DNA of 64,000 bases from Chloranthus sessilifolius (taxonomy: Eukaryota > Streptophyta > Magnoliopsida > Chloranthales > Chloranthaceae), in NCBI GenBank assembly GCA_021018995.1, contig CM037588.1, positions 150,307,725-150,371,724 on the forward strand, in the 5' to 3' direction. The notes below the pieces were generated by a model. The model was not told the origin of the DNA. It made no database searches and was given only the letters and a program-made list of their open reading frames with translations. Position 1 is the stretch's first letter. Each line of letters opens with the position of its first letter. Positions 31,945 to 45,273 of this stretch are shown here, piece after piece. Made by a program: the position numbers and the translations under genes.

Positions 31945-32341
31945 GATACCATTATTTACACCCCTCTGAAATTGTGACATCATCTCATCTTTCTAGTTGG
32001 CATGCAATGATCCCTTTGAATCAGACAACGTAGATCGTTGTTCCTCTCAAACCGTCATACAAATGATCTTGTGATCTTGAGATTATCATCAGGCGGGCAG
32101 TTTTTTCCCACATAGCTTACATCTCAAAGAGTGGCCATAAAATCATGATTGAGTGTGAGTTTAGAGTCACTTTTTGGGCATGTGTTCCTAATGGAATAAA
32201 AAAATGACCCTATGATGGTATGCTCATGATCTCAAGATCAACTATCCGAAATATAGGGACAAAAAATTATTAATTTCATGCATGCTGACTGGAGGAGATG
32301 GGGGTGATGGCACAATTTCACAGGTGTAAATAATGGCACTC
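31945..32341. mobile_element. MITE, 397 bp, flanked by tcacaaat
   Basis: The ends carry ccattatttacacc...tgaaattgtg in inverted orientation, and the inverted repeat extends through gatctcatct/cttgagatca words over about 150 bases. The flank tcacaaat is present at 31937-31944 and 32342-32349, an 8-bp target duplication. The interior resembles the elements at 16775-17060 and 17483-17905. Confidence 0.7.
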
Positions 32342-33374
32342 TCACAAATCCTACCAAACAAACAATGGTAGGATGAAAGTACGCGTTTGACCTTATATTA
32401 ATCTAGTGCTCAAAATTATTTGTACATCTCTAAATATACTGGTGGAGGTAAATTGACCCGACCATTACAAGTGGCAGTGGTACTTAGTCAATCCTTCGCT
32501 CTTAGGACTGCTCATCCATATCTTAGTGAATTGCGCTAGCGGTTGACTTAGTGCTTTGTGAATGTTGTTTTCAGGTTCAAACCTTGTTATGCGTAATAAA
32601 TTATTTTCTTCGAAAATAAGTCCGTGCAACACTTAAATAGATGGAGGGGAGCTTAAAAATAGGCCAAAATGGTGGGTTTTAGTTTTAAAAAATCAAAGAA
32701 GAAATATTTGTTATGAAAACAAATACCATAAAAAAAATTGTTTGATGATTTTTGATAATTTTGGGTGGTCAAGATAATTTTGGATGGATGAGAATCCATT
32801 AATATAAATTAGGACCCCTAAAGCTTAGTAACAATTTTTTTGAAAGTTTGGGTGATCAATTAGCCACCCAAGTCATAATGTGGCTCTGCCTCTAATTTTT
32901 GGGGATGTGTGCCCTATCATGAGAAAGATTATAAAAAAAAATAATCTCCATCGTCTGATTCAAATCAGTAAAATTATTTCTGTCTGTGAAAAAATTGTGT
33001 GGTATTACTAAATGGGTCAGAAGAGTCGAGCGAGTGAGAAGAGCCGTACGGATGAGAAGTCCGAAGAGTTGGAAGATAGAAAATCGAGGGAACCCCCTCG
33101 GCATTTGTTCTCGAATTTTGACCGAAAATGCGAAGATAATTTCCGACACTTCGAATGTCATCAAAACAACGGAAATCTCGGTAATTCATTTGTCCCATAT
33201 GAGTTTTCCCTTATTTCCCCGTGTTTCCTTTAAAATCAAACAGGCCCTAAAATCTTAGGATTAGGAGCAAAAATGGGTCAACGTGCCAATCTAGGACATC
33301 AAAATCAAAAGCCGGCTATGAGTGGCACTAGATAAGGGATTAACAAGTTGAGCTCTAATCCAATCTGTGCATCT

Positions 33375-33419
<45 letters not shown>

Positions 33420-34208
33420 GATACATTTGAACACAAGGTTCCAAAATCCGAACTAGCTAGGCTGCACAATACACATGACACATGGAACCCAACCCGAGCA
33501 TTGGTTGCCATGACAACCAGCCCGAAGTTACTGGGTACCATCTACGAAAAATAAAAAAGGGTATCTATTTATTGTTGAGTCTTTAGTTAAAGATGTAAAA
33601 TTTCAATGCACTATAATCAGGCAATAAATCATAACTTTGATATGTTATTTGAAGGGAAAAAAGTTTCAAAAGTTTTTTTTTTTTTTTAAACCTAAGGAGT
33701 TAGAAAAACTATTAGAGGTATGGTGTAACTTCCAATCGTACTTACAATTCACGTTGTGGTGTCAAACTTATTATCCCATTATATACATAAATTATTAAAT
33801 AACTTAGATTCACTGAACGAATACTTGTAAGATATTTTGGTAATTTAATATTTTAAAGAGATATTTTCGGGTTTACTTTTCCCATAATAGAGATACCATT
33901 CTCTAACTTAAAAAAAAAAGAAAAAAAAGAAAGGAAAATCTAGTTTAACGATTTAAACCAGAAATACCACCCAAACCTGCCTAGCCTAGCACCAGGGTTG
34001 GGCTTATAAAAGCACTCTTGACCTTTTACTTTTTTACCGCTTGGATTTCTATTGTTGGTTTTGAGAGATCGACATGAGAACAGTCATTGGCACTGGGCCT
34101 ATAGGTTGTCAATAGGCCAAGCTAGCACACAATCAGGCCTATACCGCCTCGTAAAAGTTTGGCTTTTTGCCTTACCGACCTAGAGCAAAACGATTTTGGA
34201 TTAGAAAT
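32342..34208. other. Intergenic; (TA)n tract, no gene
   Basis: A fragment at about 32890-32990 resembles the outer right part of the inverted-repeat elements at 17 kb. A (TA)n run lies at 33378-33417. Nothing else is recognised. Confidence 0.45.
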
Positions 34209-35662
34209 TGGTTAGTATTAAAATATGATCATATTTCACACCCAAAGATATAAATTTAGTCATCCGATAAAAACAATCTAACAACTTTTGTGGTGATTCT
34301 GACCGTTGGATTATTCAATAGCATAAAAGAGTGAACAAGATGACAAACTTGGGAATACTGAACCATGAAACCCTCAGACATATAAATCCGTGAAGAATCG
34401 ATTGATCTAACCTCAGATCAATCGACCGATGTTGAAAAGACCAAATTCTGCAAAAGATCATGTCCAAAATCGATCGATCGATTAATAAGAATTGATCGAT
34501 CTACTGAAAAAATTTTCAAAGTGCCAGAACATCCTGCTCCTAATCGATTGATCGATAATTTTAAATCGATTGATTGATTTAAAGAGTTTTTTATCATGAA
34601 ATTCCTTATTTAAAGTTGATCGATCGAAAATTTGAATTCGATCGATTCTAAAATAGTAGGATTCCGAGCCGAGGCCTATAAAAAGATAAAGAAGAATTAG
34701 GGTCGAGGGCTTCTTTTGCATTTTCCATTAGTTAGGGTTTCTTCATTTTTACCTTGTAATCTTTCAATTTAGTCTGTAATCTCTTCCATTAATATTTTAA
34801 CTTCTTCATTAGGCTTAGTTTTCTCTTCTCTGTAAGCATTTTTCCTTCAAAACTTATGAGGTTTCGAATATTTTTCCAAAAAGATTCAACAATTGATAAT
34901 CAAAGCGTTATGTTGATAGCATCGGATTTGTGCATTGTGCATAGATAAATAATGAGAGGCTAAACCTCTTATTGAAGGAGGAGGCAAATCCCTAGATGAG
35001 TAATTAATTTCTTTTAATTTATTCATTCATTATTGCATATGTTGAATCACTTGACTAGATTATTTTGATGTATTGTGCAATTATTGTGTGCTCATATATA
35101 GTAGTAGATCTTGTAGATCAATGATTGTAAATGAGATTTTTCTTAACCTAGATCAATCTTGTAGATCGATTTAGGGAGCCATCTGATTTGTTTCTACTGT
35201 TGTGATTATCAATTCTAATATGTTATACCTAATACGTGACTCATTTCAACGTGAATGCATCATAGTGATAGGATATTATATGCAGAAATCCATAATCATT
35301 TTCTTTCTAATTATTTTTCTTGTAGTAAAATAAGGGTGAACATTTATGCGTAAGTGTTTTATTAAACTGATTAGAAGAAATTACAAATCTAGAGTACAGT
35401 ACAGTCGAGTCCTTGAATCTCACCACCATTTTCATTTTAATCATCAATTGTGCCTTGCGTGATTATTTCTTAAAATTTTATTAGATTTATTTGATCAGTT
35501 ATTAAATCATGACCAAAAACCTCCTACCTTTGGTAAAAATTTAGGCTTGACACTCGTTTGAATTAATTAAATTACTTGCTTCCATGTAGTTCGACATCCG
35601 TAATACTTGCTCAAGTGCCACGATCTTGTGCACTTGCAAGATTACATACTGTGAAACGATCA
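34209..35662 (+). repeat. E3 5' LTR
   Basis: It starts tggttagtattaaaatatgatc and ends gtgaaacgatca, followed by the primer site tggcctattgccgggga (35669-35685). A TATA-like ctataaaaa is at 34676-34684. In the 300 bases upstream of it are several gatcgatcga/tcgattgatcga dyads. Confidence 0.82.
34384..34660 (+). promoter_or_regulatory. Cluster of GATCGATCGA dyads upstream of the E3 TATA-like box
   Basis: Examples are cagatcaatcgaccgatg (34416), aatcgatcgatcgatt (34469), attgatcgatct (34490), atcgattgatcgat (34541), gttgatcgatcg (34616) and attcgatcgatt (34635). These differ from the E0-E2 palindromes in sequence but occupy the same place relative to the TATA-like box. Confidence 0.55.
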
Positions 35663-35805
35663 AGTTTTTGGCCTATTGCCGGGGAGGCAACATAATTTTG
35701 TAAATTTTTAGGAGTGTTTAGTATCTTTCCCTTCTTCTCTTTTTCTTTAAAAAAAAATAAAAATTATTAGGTTTAGGTGTATCCTTGTTACGATTTGCTT
35801 AGTGT

Positions 35806-37648
35806 ATGGGCTTTACTCGTTCTCATAGACCTGAATTGCAATCTTTGAATCTTGAGACCGAAAGGATGTGTAAAGTCAACTGTAGAAATCGTAGGAATCT
35901 GGGTGATAATTCTGAAATTATGGCCGATAGCGGAGAAGGAGGAGGAGGTGGACACGATGAAAGAAGAGGAAATCACAATATTGTTCCACCAAATGGCCAT
36001 AGAACTTTGTATAATTATAACGATCCTGGACCATGCGAGGATCAATACTGCATTAATCACCCACCAATTCCAGGAAATCATTTTGAGTTCAAATCGGCCA
36101 TGATCCAAATGTTGCCAATATTCAACGGGTTGAGTAATGAAAACACATGTGCTCATCTGACTAACCTCATTGGAGTTTGCAAAATGTTTAGAGTGAATAA
36201 TGTTTCTGACGAAATCTCTAGGTTGAAACTGTTTCCCTTTTCCCTTGGAGATAAGGCGAAATTCTTGTTTCTTTCATTAGAAAGGGGTCTATCGCAAATT
36301 GGAATGAGTTACAACAAGAGTTTCTAAAGAAATATTTTCCGATCAGCAAGACCAATGAGTTGCATCAGAAAATTCTTACATTCGCTCAGCAACCCGGGGA
36401 GACATTCCACGAATGTTGGGATAGATTCAAGGAATTACTTCAAAAATGCCCCCATCATCAAATTCTCAGGTGGCAACAAGTCCAAAGCTTTTACAATGGA
36501 CTAATACCTGAAAAAGATGCATGGTAGATGCATCTTATGGAGGATCTTATATTGTGAAGGAGGAAAGAGAAATTTAGGCTTTGCTTGAGAAATTGAGTCA
36601 AAATTCAATGCAAAGTGAAACACAGGGTCATGCGACCGTCAATATATCATCCAAAACCCACAAAATCGCAAAAGGAGGACTGTATAAGGTTAATAATTCT
36701 TCTAATTTATCGAACAAGGTGGATGTGCTAGTAAGACAAATGAACATATTGTTGGCAGCTTCGCAGAGATCTCAAACCTTGGTTACACCCAACGTATGTT
36801 CAATTTGTCATCACAAGGACCACGGTGCTAATGAATGCCCTACCACTCAATTCTTTTCTGATGATTATAATTCTCAGGAACAGGTAAACATCTCTCAATC
36901 CTATCAAAGGCAAGATAGGAACCCACACTCCAACACCTACAATCCGAGTTGGAGGAACCACTCTAATCTAGGATGGGGTGGATCCAATCATGTTGGACCC
37001 TTGAATTAGCACTCCCGACCTAATACTTAGAATGGTCCACCAGGGTTTCGTCAACCCCATAATTCTGACTTTCGTCAAAGTCAGAATTCTTATCAAATAG
37101 ATGTTCCTATTTCACGTGGTCATGATTTTGAGGACAAGGTTTTGAGCGCCTTACAAACTCTCCAGTCCCAAGTGCAGTCAATAGATAAACTGGAAGACCA
37201 GATTGATCAGTTAGCTAACTCTCTAAGTCAAAGGGCAGAGGAAAGACTTCCCAACCAACTATAAAAAGCCCACGAACTCAAGGACCTTCGGGCAAAGGTC
37301 CATCTACTAGTCACCACCTTAAAGCTATGACAGTCTTGAGAAGTGGTCGCACCATCGATAATCATGTGGGAGCACCTTTTGAACCCGATGACTTAGTGGG
37401 GGGACAGGAATCAGAAAAAGGTGATGAGAATGGTAGTCAACGAGTTAGTAAAAGTTCCATCATCTGAAAACAGCCCGTATGTGCCAAAGGCACCCTTTTC
37501 CGAATGCCTTAACTCACCTTCGAAGCGGGGAAAAGGACATTCTAAGATGGATGATATCATGGACATGTTTAAACAAGTCAAAATCAACCTGCCCCTTTTG
37601 GAAGCAATATATCAGGTTCCTGCCTATGCCAAATTCATAAAAAAATTG
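35806..37648 (+). pseudogene. E3 gag and start of protease, broken
   Basis: The start MGFTRSHRPELQSLN resembles the E1 gag start. The gag domain shows LPIFNGLSNENTCAHLTNL and LKLFPFSLGDKAKF; a frameshift near 36280 moves to the frame of KKYFPISKTNELHQK and CWDRFKELLQKCPHHQ, then stops at 36526 and 36556. The zinc knuckle CSICHHKDHGANEC lies about 36800-36841 (CX2CX4HX4C). Further stops at 37008 and 37262 and several after 37327 precede PSKRGKGHSKMDDIMDMF and the protease N-terminus. It would form virus-like particles with the element RNA if intact. Confidence 0.8.
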
Positions 37649-37652
37649 TGTA

Positions 37653-39047
37653 TGATCAGTCACATATTTTATCATTTTAGTACCCTCAACTGAGTGTTGT
37701 TAGTTCATAGTTTGTGACTAATGATTTCTTGATAGTGGATATTTAGAACAACAAACGGAAGAAGAAGAAAGTACAAATCTGAGCCGAAAAGAGCTTCAAA
37801 AGCACAGAAGAGAAGATCGCAAGTAAAGAAGAGTAAAATCGTACCTAAGATGCCAGTTTACAAGAAAACGGGAAGAAATCGTAAGTTCTATGAAGTCCTA
37901 TGGTCCAAACAAAGTAAAGAAGAACACAACTGAGAGCTAGAACCAGAGAAAGCATAAAATCATAGCCTTGCGATTGAGTAGAAATGAAGAATCGTAATTA
38001 TAGATTGGTGTACAAGAGTGTGCAAATCCCAGAGAAGACTGAGAGAGATCGAGGAAGCCTACTAGCGATCGAACAAGGAATAGTACGAAGAATAACAGAG
38101 AAAGATACAAAATCGTAGCCACGATTTTGTCACATAAAACTATATGATTGACTTTTGAAAACTCACATGAGAAGTGCACATTCATGCAAAATCGTAAATC
38201 AAAAGAAGAATCATTGCACTCCACGAATCTAGGGAAGCTTGGCGAGATTCGTTGCTGCTGATTACCAGGAAAGAAGATTCTCCACGACTTTAAAAGTTCT
38301 AAACAAGGAGGGTACGTATTAGGTAGTTTAGTTTTAGGAAGTTCGCATAGAATAGATTCCTAAGTAACTGACCTCTTATGAATCTATAAATAAGAGAGCC
38401 TACGTCCAAGAATAATCATCCAAGGAGTTATCAGTCGTAGCTGATAACTAAGATTGAGGAGGCCGGAAGATCATTGTAGCTTAGATTTATTTTAGCAATT
38501 TAATTTCCTATCTTTAATTTCATGTCTGTTTCAATTTCAGCAATTTAATTCAAGTCTTTTAATTTTATGCACATAATTCATTTGAGGACTTCTAGATTTT
38601 AATTGATGACTAAAACTGAAGATTAGTTTTAGTTTAAATTTAATTTCTATCTTTTATATTCAGCACTTAGGGTATCAAAGAATTCTAGATTTTAATTGAC
38701 AACTAAGATCTGGGAGACTGGAGATTTAGTCTAAATTTAATTTAGTTTAAATTAATTTCTGTCTTTTATATTCAGCACTTAAGGTATCAAAGGAATTCTA
38801 GATTTTAATTTGATGACTAAGATATGTGAGACTAGAGATTTAGTGTAACTATTTTTCAAATTAGTAGATAATCAATTTAAGTTAAGCACTTAGTTTAAAC
38901 AACCCAAAACCATTTTTTATTCTTTAAAGGCAAATAGAAGTTTTCAGGTTAACAACCTTCCTTGGGGGATCGATATCTATACTCGTACTACAATACCGTT
39001 GTGCGCTTGCAATAGGTTAAGACAATGTATAGTTTAAAGAGCTGTCA
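37653..39047 (+). repeat. LTR of retrotransposon E4
   Basis: It starts tgatcagtcacatatttta where E3 coding sequence stops and ends agagctgtca, followed by a primer site tggcgccgctaccgagga (39054-39071), a variant of the Athila Asp-tRNA site. It shares its start and the ...gtgcgcttgcaatag end block with the LTR at 41869-42663. The rest of E4 is replaced by E6 within about 20 bases of the primer site. Confidence 0.75.
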
Positions 39048-39071
39048 TGCTTTTGGCGCCGCTACCGAGGA

Positions 39072-40888
39072 AGCTTTCGGGTCTCAAAATAAGTGGCCCA
39101 ATTCGGTCTGAGTGAACTCTATTTGCGATGGGGGATATACTAGAATACTAAAAGAACAATATTTAAATGCAGAAAAATAAAAGGAGATAAATTTTAAATA
39201 GAGAATACTTGGGTTGATCCGATCACCAGTTATAGATATTTATCGACATAGTAACACGTCACTGATCACGCTTTGCGGGATGCGGCTAACTCCTTTACTG
39301 AACGTCGGCCGACCAATTTTCACAGCTATGGATTGCCTAAAGTCTATCTAGTTTGGTTTTCTATTCCTACTGGGATCTATATAAAAAAGGGGTGGTGGCC
39401 CCCTATGCTAAGGAGGATTGGGCCCATTCCTAAGTACCCTCCGTAAGCTCCCTTGGGCAAATCGGCAAGGCTAATGCTATTTTAGAAATACCGAGAAAGG
39501 TTAGGGACCTAATTGGCTCTAGGGGAGAAATTTGGGAAGGGATTTCCTAAAGGGTGGATCTAAGGCTAAGGGAAAGGGTTGCTCCTTTGGTAATCCTTCA
39601 AGAGCCAAGGCTAGTGGGCCAATACTACTAGTTTGACTACCCTGAGGCTTCTAGAGAAGAGTCTGTACCTAGAGTGCACACCGAGAGTGCATTTCAACCC
39701 TTCCTTTGGAAACATCAGAGAGAACCTCAAATTTTCAGAAAGAACAAGCTTGAGAGAGGAGATTCGTAGAAGAAAATTGGTGAGTTTGGTTGTCGAGTAG
39801 GGACCTATTTATAGGTATACGGATAATTACGCGCATAGAGGCATGTGTAAAATTGGGCAATTACACACATGTAACCATGCGCATAATTGAATTGTGCACA
39901 TGGAACCATGCGCTTAATTGCCTAGAAGTCGGTCACTAACTTCAGAATGACCGGCTGACTGGCTCAGTCGGGTGCCCCAGTTCCAGTCTACTTGGAATTG
40001 ATTACGCTCATGTAACCATGCACATAATCCAATTATGCGCATGGAACCATGCGCATAATCGAGGTGTACGGACAATCTTAGGATTCAATGACCTGGTCTA
40101 AGTTGAGATCAAATGTGCGCACCCAGTGGTGTGCGTAATCGAATTGCGCGCCTGAAATCAGGTGCGCAATTGCGAGCAAGGGGTAGTGCACAAAAGGGGA
40201 AACCTGGTCTATGGGTAGTGCACAAAAGGGGAAACCTGGTTCAATTTTGACCAATTGCGAGCAAGGGGTCATGCATGTAATCAATTACGCGTGTGGGTTC
40301 ATGCACGTAATTGGGGATCCTCCTGAGCCGGGTTGGGTATGAGTCAATGGGTTGAGATTGCAACCCAGAACTCCCCCATACAATGTTTGTGCAGTGTATG
40401 AGTCCCGAGTGTGGGTTTTAAGAGGTTCTAAGACTTTTGGAGAGGATTGGTTCCTTTTCGAAAGTCATGGGCAAGGTCGAAGGTTGACCTTGAGACCAAT
40501 TGCGTGCACCCAGTAGTGTGCGTAATTGAATTACGTGCCTAGAATCAGGTGCGCAATTGGGGTCTATGGGCAGTGCACAGAAGGGGAAACCTAGTCCAAT
40601 TTGGACCAATTGAGCGTAAGGGGTCATGCGTGTAATCAATTACACGTGTGGGTTCAGGCACATAATTGGGGCTCCTCTCGGGCCAAGTCGGGTCTGAGTC
40701 AATGGGCTGAGATTGTAACCCAGAACTCCCCCATACACCGTTTGTGCAGTGTATGAGTCCCGAGTGTGGGGTTTTAAGAGGTTCTAAGACTTTTGGAGAG
40801 GATCAATTCCTTTTCGAAGTCATGGGCAAGGTCGAAGGTTGACCGAACAGGTTTGTATACTTCGAGAGGCGAAAATGGGGTGTCTACA
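39072..40888 (-). repeat. Ogre/Tat-like LTR (E6), minus strand, with internal tandem repeats
   Basis: On the minus strand it begins tgtagacacccc at 40888, preceded by a purine tract (ccgaagaggggcatc, 40889-40903). The far end is near 39072 but not exactly defined. It holds two tandem units of about 350-390 bases (from 40119 and 40508) and repeated acgcgcat...catgcgcataatt words, including the perfect palindrome attatgcgcatgg-aa-ccatgcgcataat at 40032-40059. Assignment to Ogre/Tat rests on the tgtagacaccc start shared with 45273 and 54016. Confidence 0.5.
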
Positions 40889-41868
40889 GATGCCCCTCTT
40901 CGGTGCATTCTTGTAGAGAAAGAGTGCGTCGAAGAAGTAGACACCCCCCTTCAGGGTGGCTTCTCATTTTTTTGAGAGATCACAAGTGTGAACCGGGGAG
41001 CTGACATGAAATGCTTGGCTTTCTTATCTGTCAGTGCAAGCTAAACGAAGGATATTTGTGGGCCTCTTGATAGCAGTCGAGAGGTATATCCACAGTCGTG
41101 GGTGTATATCGCATCCCGTCGCATATCAGGACTTGCAGCATATCACAGTCAAACCAGGGAAATTGACACAATCGAGGTATTGATAGCGTCATACGAATAT
41201 AAAGAAACAAGGTCAAGTGACCAGATAATATGATGTAATATAATGGTAAATGCATTCACAGATCATGTCAGACCGGGCGCATCATTGCTCACAGTAACGA
41301 CGCGTTGGGCATCCCTTTTCTAGTGGACATTTGTGATTTCTCAAAGTTGAGTATAATCGGTGTTCAGTTTTCCAGGGGAAAGAACATATTTGGGTGATAA
41401 GAGAGAAAATTTGATGGATAGGGGGTTTTGAAAATTGGGTTTTAACTTAAGATCAATTCGATAAAAAAATTTCAAAAAAAATTACTCTCAAGATGCCACT
41501 GAGTAGATCCATCGATACAGGATTTGGGGACCCGACCTTTGTTTGGTTGTCAAAACGATGCTCGATATGCAGGATACACCTTCTAACCTTCTCGTTGATG
41601 CTGATGATTGTCTCTTATGAGAGGACTATAGTGACTCGCAAATCAGGAAAGTCGGGTTTTTAAAACATTTGACTTAATATTAGAATAATTATATTTACAG
41701 ATAGTATTGAGTGAAGAGAGGGTGATACTTACTTGATTTGGGTAGAATGGCATTCTGAACGGGATAGCTAGGTGGTATCTTCACTATTCTATTTCGCTTA
41801 CAATTGAGCGATGGGACATTAGGTGAGCCTCCCCTCTGGCCTGTGCTGTAGTGAATTGTGATGGGACC
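40889..41868 (-). other. E6 interior, 3' non-coding part
   Basis: The purine tract at 40889-40903 is followed by about 970 bases without a gene. Its right edge is the LTR of E5. Confidence 0.4.
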
Positions 41869-42663
41869 TGATGGTTATTAATTCGCTGGTTATATGTATC
41901 TAATTAAGTCTTAAACTATTGCAAGCGCACAATGAAAATTGTAGAGCTAGTATAGGATCGTTCCCATGAATATATATATATATATATATTAATTTTCTGA
42001 AAACTTATATTTAATCTTTTAAGATCCTAAACTACATGAGAAATATGAATAAAAAATGATTTCTTAAACTAAATTGTAGAAAATAAATTCTAAATCCTCC
42101 TTCTTCAGATTGTGGTCGTCAATCACAATCTTTAGCTATCGGGTTTTTACAAATTTAAAATACGGTTATACTACATCTCAGTCTTCTAGCATTGGTTGCC
42201 AATCAAAAATTAGTATCATTCAATATATATTTATACTAATCTTTAATCTACTAGAAATTTGGGCATCAATCAAATTCTAAAAAATCAAAGATGAAAAATA
42301 AAAACCATTACACTAATTTGCAAACCTCAACCTGAGTCGTCAATTCAAATTAAAATCTGAAGATGTTTACAAAGCAGAAAATTGCAATAAAATAAATTTA
42401 AACTAGAAAGTATTGAAATTATATCTTTCACCCCTCAGCCGCAGTCGTTAATTGCTTCTAAGAAACTACAGATATCTACTCTAATCTTCTAGCTCTCAAT
42501 CCCAGTCATTAATAGTGATCGAGGAACCTTGGATATCTAAACTAAACTACTCTAATGATCGGAAGAAAACACATAGATTTTCCTAAGTAACTTATTAGTA
42601 ACAAATTAACTCCTAGCATCACTAAGTTAAGGATGGTAAAATAGTATATTCTATGACTGATCA
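41869..42663 (-). repeat. 3' LTR of minus-strand element E5 (E4 family)
   Basis: Read on the minus strand it begins tgatcagtcatagaatatac at 42663, directly after the purine tract cataagtttgggggtg (42679-42664), and ends aaccatca at 41869. It shares the start and the gtgcgcttgcaatag block with the E4 LTR but is about 600 bases shorter. Confidence 0.7.
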
Positions 42664-42896
42664 CACCCCCAAACTTATGCTTTGCTGGTCCCTAGCAAAC
42701 AAGAAAATATAAACATTATAAACTAAAAATTTAAATGTCACTTTCATATTGAGCATGAATGCATTTAGCAGATGCAACAAACCTTTAAAACCCCTAGGTG
42801 ATCCCTAGTGGAGGAGTTGTAGTCTCCTGAAGGTTTTCAGTGAAGTTACCTACAAACTTCAAATATTTTTGAAATTTTCAAAAATAAAATAAAATT

Positions 42897-42935
<39 letters not shown>

Positions 42936-43587
42936 TTACAAGAAAACTAAAAGTTGAAAATCTACACTAATTTAACTAAGTTAATTAAGTTGATCATCAC
43001 ATGGTTGTTATGATTTTATAAAATTATCAATCTTTTATCCTTGCTTTCCATTATAATAGTTATCCTTGATTAGAACTCCAACAATTTAAATTCATAATAA
43101 GTAGGGAGTGTATGCATTAGTGAATAGTTTATTCTTCACAAGTTTTTATAAACGATAGATTTAGAAAATATTTTTATTCAAAAACTCACTATTGACATAC
43201 TCTAAAAAAAATATATCGAATTTTTTGGGTTCTCACAGTAATATTTTAGAAGAATTCAGTCAAAGGATAATTGCAAAAAATTTTAATCTCATGGAAAAGA
43301 TAATCGATTCTATTCATATGATTCCCTATATAATCCATAGTATCTATTATTCATATATCTACTAAGCTTATGCTTTCGCAAATCGTAAATCAGAAAGGTC
43401 TTTCCTTTGGCTTGTAATTGGACCTTGGGTTTCAGAAGGTGTTAAAGAAAGGTAGAAAAGGATTCAAAATATTTATGGGAATTTTGTTCTTCTTTCTCCT
43501 ATCTTTTTCTCTTCTTTTTTATTTCTACTTCAGTAAGTATCAGTAAGTATCCACTAAGTTAGATAACTTCTTACCATTTACTAGTTC

Positions 43588-43618
<31 letters not shown>

Positions 43619-43705
43619 TATATTGGTAAATCCCATTTCTTCAATTGATTTGTAAAATTGTGTTTCACAAATTTTCTTTCTTTTCTTTCTAAATCGTTGT
43701 GCAAC
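42664..43705 (-). other. E5 interior, 3' non-coding part
   Basis: The blocks cctaggtgatccctagtgg and ttggcttgtaattggacc match the E2 interior in reverse, showing that E5 and E2 share their 3' non-coding region. (TA)n tracts lie at 42898-42931 and 43593-43622. The element is cut at 43705 by E8. Confidence 0.6.
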
Positions 43706-45273
43706 TGTGGGATTTTTGACGATTCTGTCGCGACGATGCGCTCACTAATGATATTATAGAGTCGCCACCCAGAGCTTTTGGTGTCTCGAAAAACCTAGAT
43801 TATTTTTATAAGAACCAAAGTACTACAAATATGACTCTGAATCCGTTCTACGCCAAAGGCTCTTCGGTTATCGATTGGGAAGGTGTTAGGCACCCAATCA
43901 ACCCGCTTAATGCGGTCTATAATAATGGCTAAAATAAAAATAATATAAAATAAATAAAAAATGCTTCCTCTTGCCCAAATAGGTCTTAAAATCATATTTG
44001 TGCCCCTCCGTTCCTACCAAAAATTTGGTGGCATAATAACACAAATGGGGGGATGGAGGAATAATCGAGAAGGTAGAAGAATAGAGGGGAGAGCCGGAGC
44101 TCTCGGGCCCTTGTTGTACCGCTGTAGAGCCTTACATTGGCTTGCTTCGGTAAGCTTTTGAAGGTTTATATGGTATGGAATGAGGTTCTAACTCCTAGGG
44201 CTTAATAGCTATGAGGAGAGGGAAGGCTAAGGAGTAACACACACCTAACCTAGAGCTTTTTAGTAAAATGCTAAGGTCTAAAGGAGTTTTTTGAATTCTG
44301 AAATTTGTATAGGAATGGTGCACTAGAGGAGAGAGAGAAGGGATTCCTTAATCTCTTAATTGCAAAAAAAATTTCAAGCTATTTGCAAGGGGGGGTGCCT
44401 CTCTATTTATAAGAAAAAGAGGGGTTAGGAGGGTGCTTAGAGGCTAAGTGGGATTAGCAATTAGGTAATGAGCCATCTAAGGTTTCCTAGGGTTTTTGGA
44501 GCCTTGAAAAATGTGAGAAGGTGCTCTAATGGTGGATGATAGGGTGAGGCTTTAAACCACTTAAGGGGTTGCACATAGGTAGTAAATGAGTGCAACAGAA
44601 CTAACAAAATACACTCGAAAGGTCAAGATGGTCAACAAGTCAAACCCCAATCTTGATTTTTGAGGTAAAAATATATAGTTATTATTCATATGTCTGGCAC
44701 AACTATTGGTTACGCCAAGCATATTCACAGTAAAATAGTGCTTGAATAGTACTTGGGAAGTTGGCTACCCGCGAGGGGACCCACCTATAGCTGGCACAAT
44801 TATTAGTTGTGCTAAGTTATTTCTGAGAAGAAATGGCTTGGCGCAACTATTAGTTGCACCAAATTCCTAAGGGGGATCGCATGAATTTACCATTCTGCCC
44901 TTCGAGTTCAGGATGTGATATCTTTTTGTACACAGCTCCGATTGGGGTGATTCTTAGCCCGTTGGAAAGCTAAGGATTTCTACTTTTTAATGGTGTGAGA
45001 TTCAATTATAGTAGAAGGTAACAGCTAGTACTAGTGCACCACTCTTTATCCATTGCTCGGGAAAGCTAGGTTTAGATCTGGGATGGGTTCTACGGGTCAG
45101 GATTGGTTTCTAAGGGTTCGGGAAGGTTCTTATGGAATCTAGAGTAATTTCTAAGGGTTTGGGATGGCTCCTAAGGTCTTGTAAGGGTTTCATACATGCC
45201 ATCAAAAGCTCGAAGATGCGCCTCTCTCGAAATGTGTTTCAATCGGGTCTTAGGCCAAATCTGGGTGTCTATA
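43706..45273 (-). repeat. Ogre/Tat-like LTR (E8), minus strand
   Basis: On the minus strand it runs from a degenerate tatagacaccc (45273), preceded by the purine tract ccaaagaggggcatc, to ...aaaatcccaca at 43706. Near its end it has the tggcgactc words seen around Arg-tRNA primer sites of Ogre/Tat elements. The stretch 44930-45270 is the inverse of 54016-54342. It contains three tggc(a/g)caact-hairpins at 44695, 44792 and 44839. Confidence 0.6.

Larger units (their letters stand above)
34209..37652 (+). mobile_element. Athila-like retrotransposon E3, truncated at the protease
   Basis: It comprises a 5' LTR (34209-35662), degenerate Asp-tRNA primer site, leader and a broken gag reading into the protease N-terminus (QVPAYAKFIKKLC), where the LTR of E4 begins. 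It is more diverged than E1 and E2 but is organised in the same way. Confidence 0.8.

Noticed and set aside
32986..33258. Three overlapping frames around 33 kb
   Set aside because: Short, on both strands, with no family resemblance and no splice-site support.
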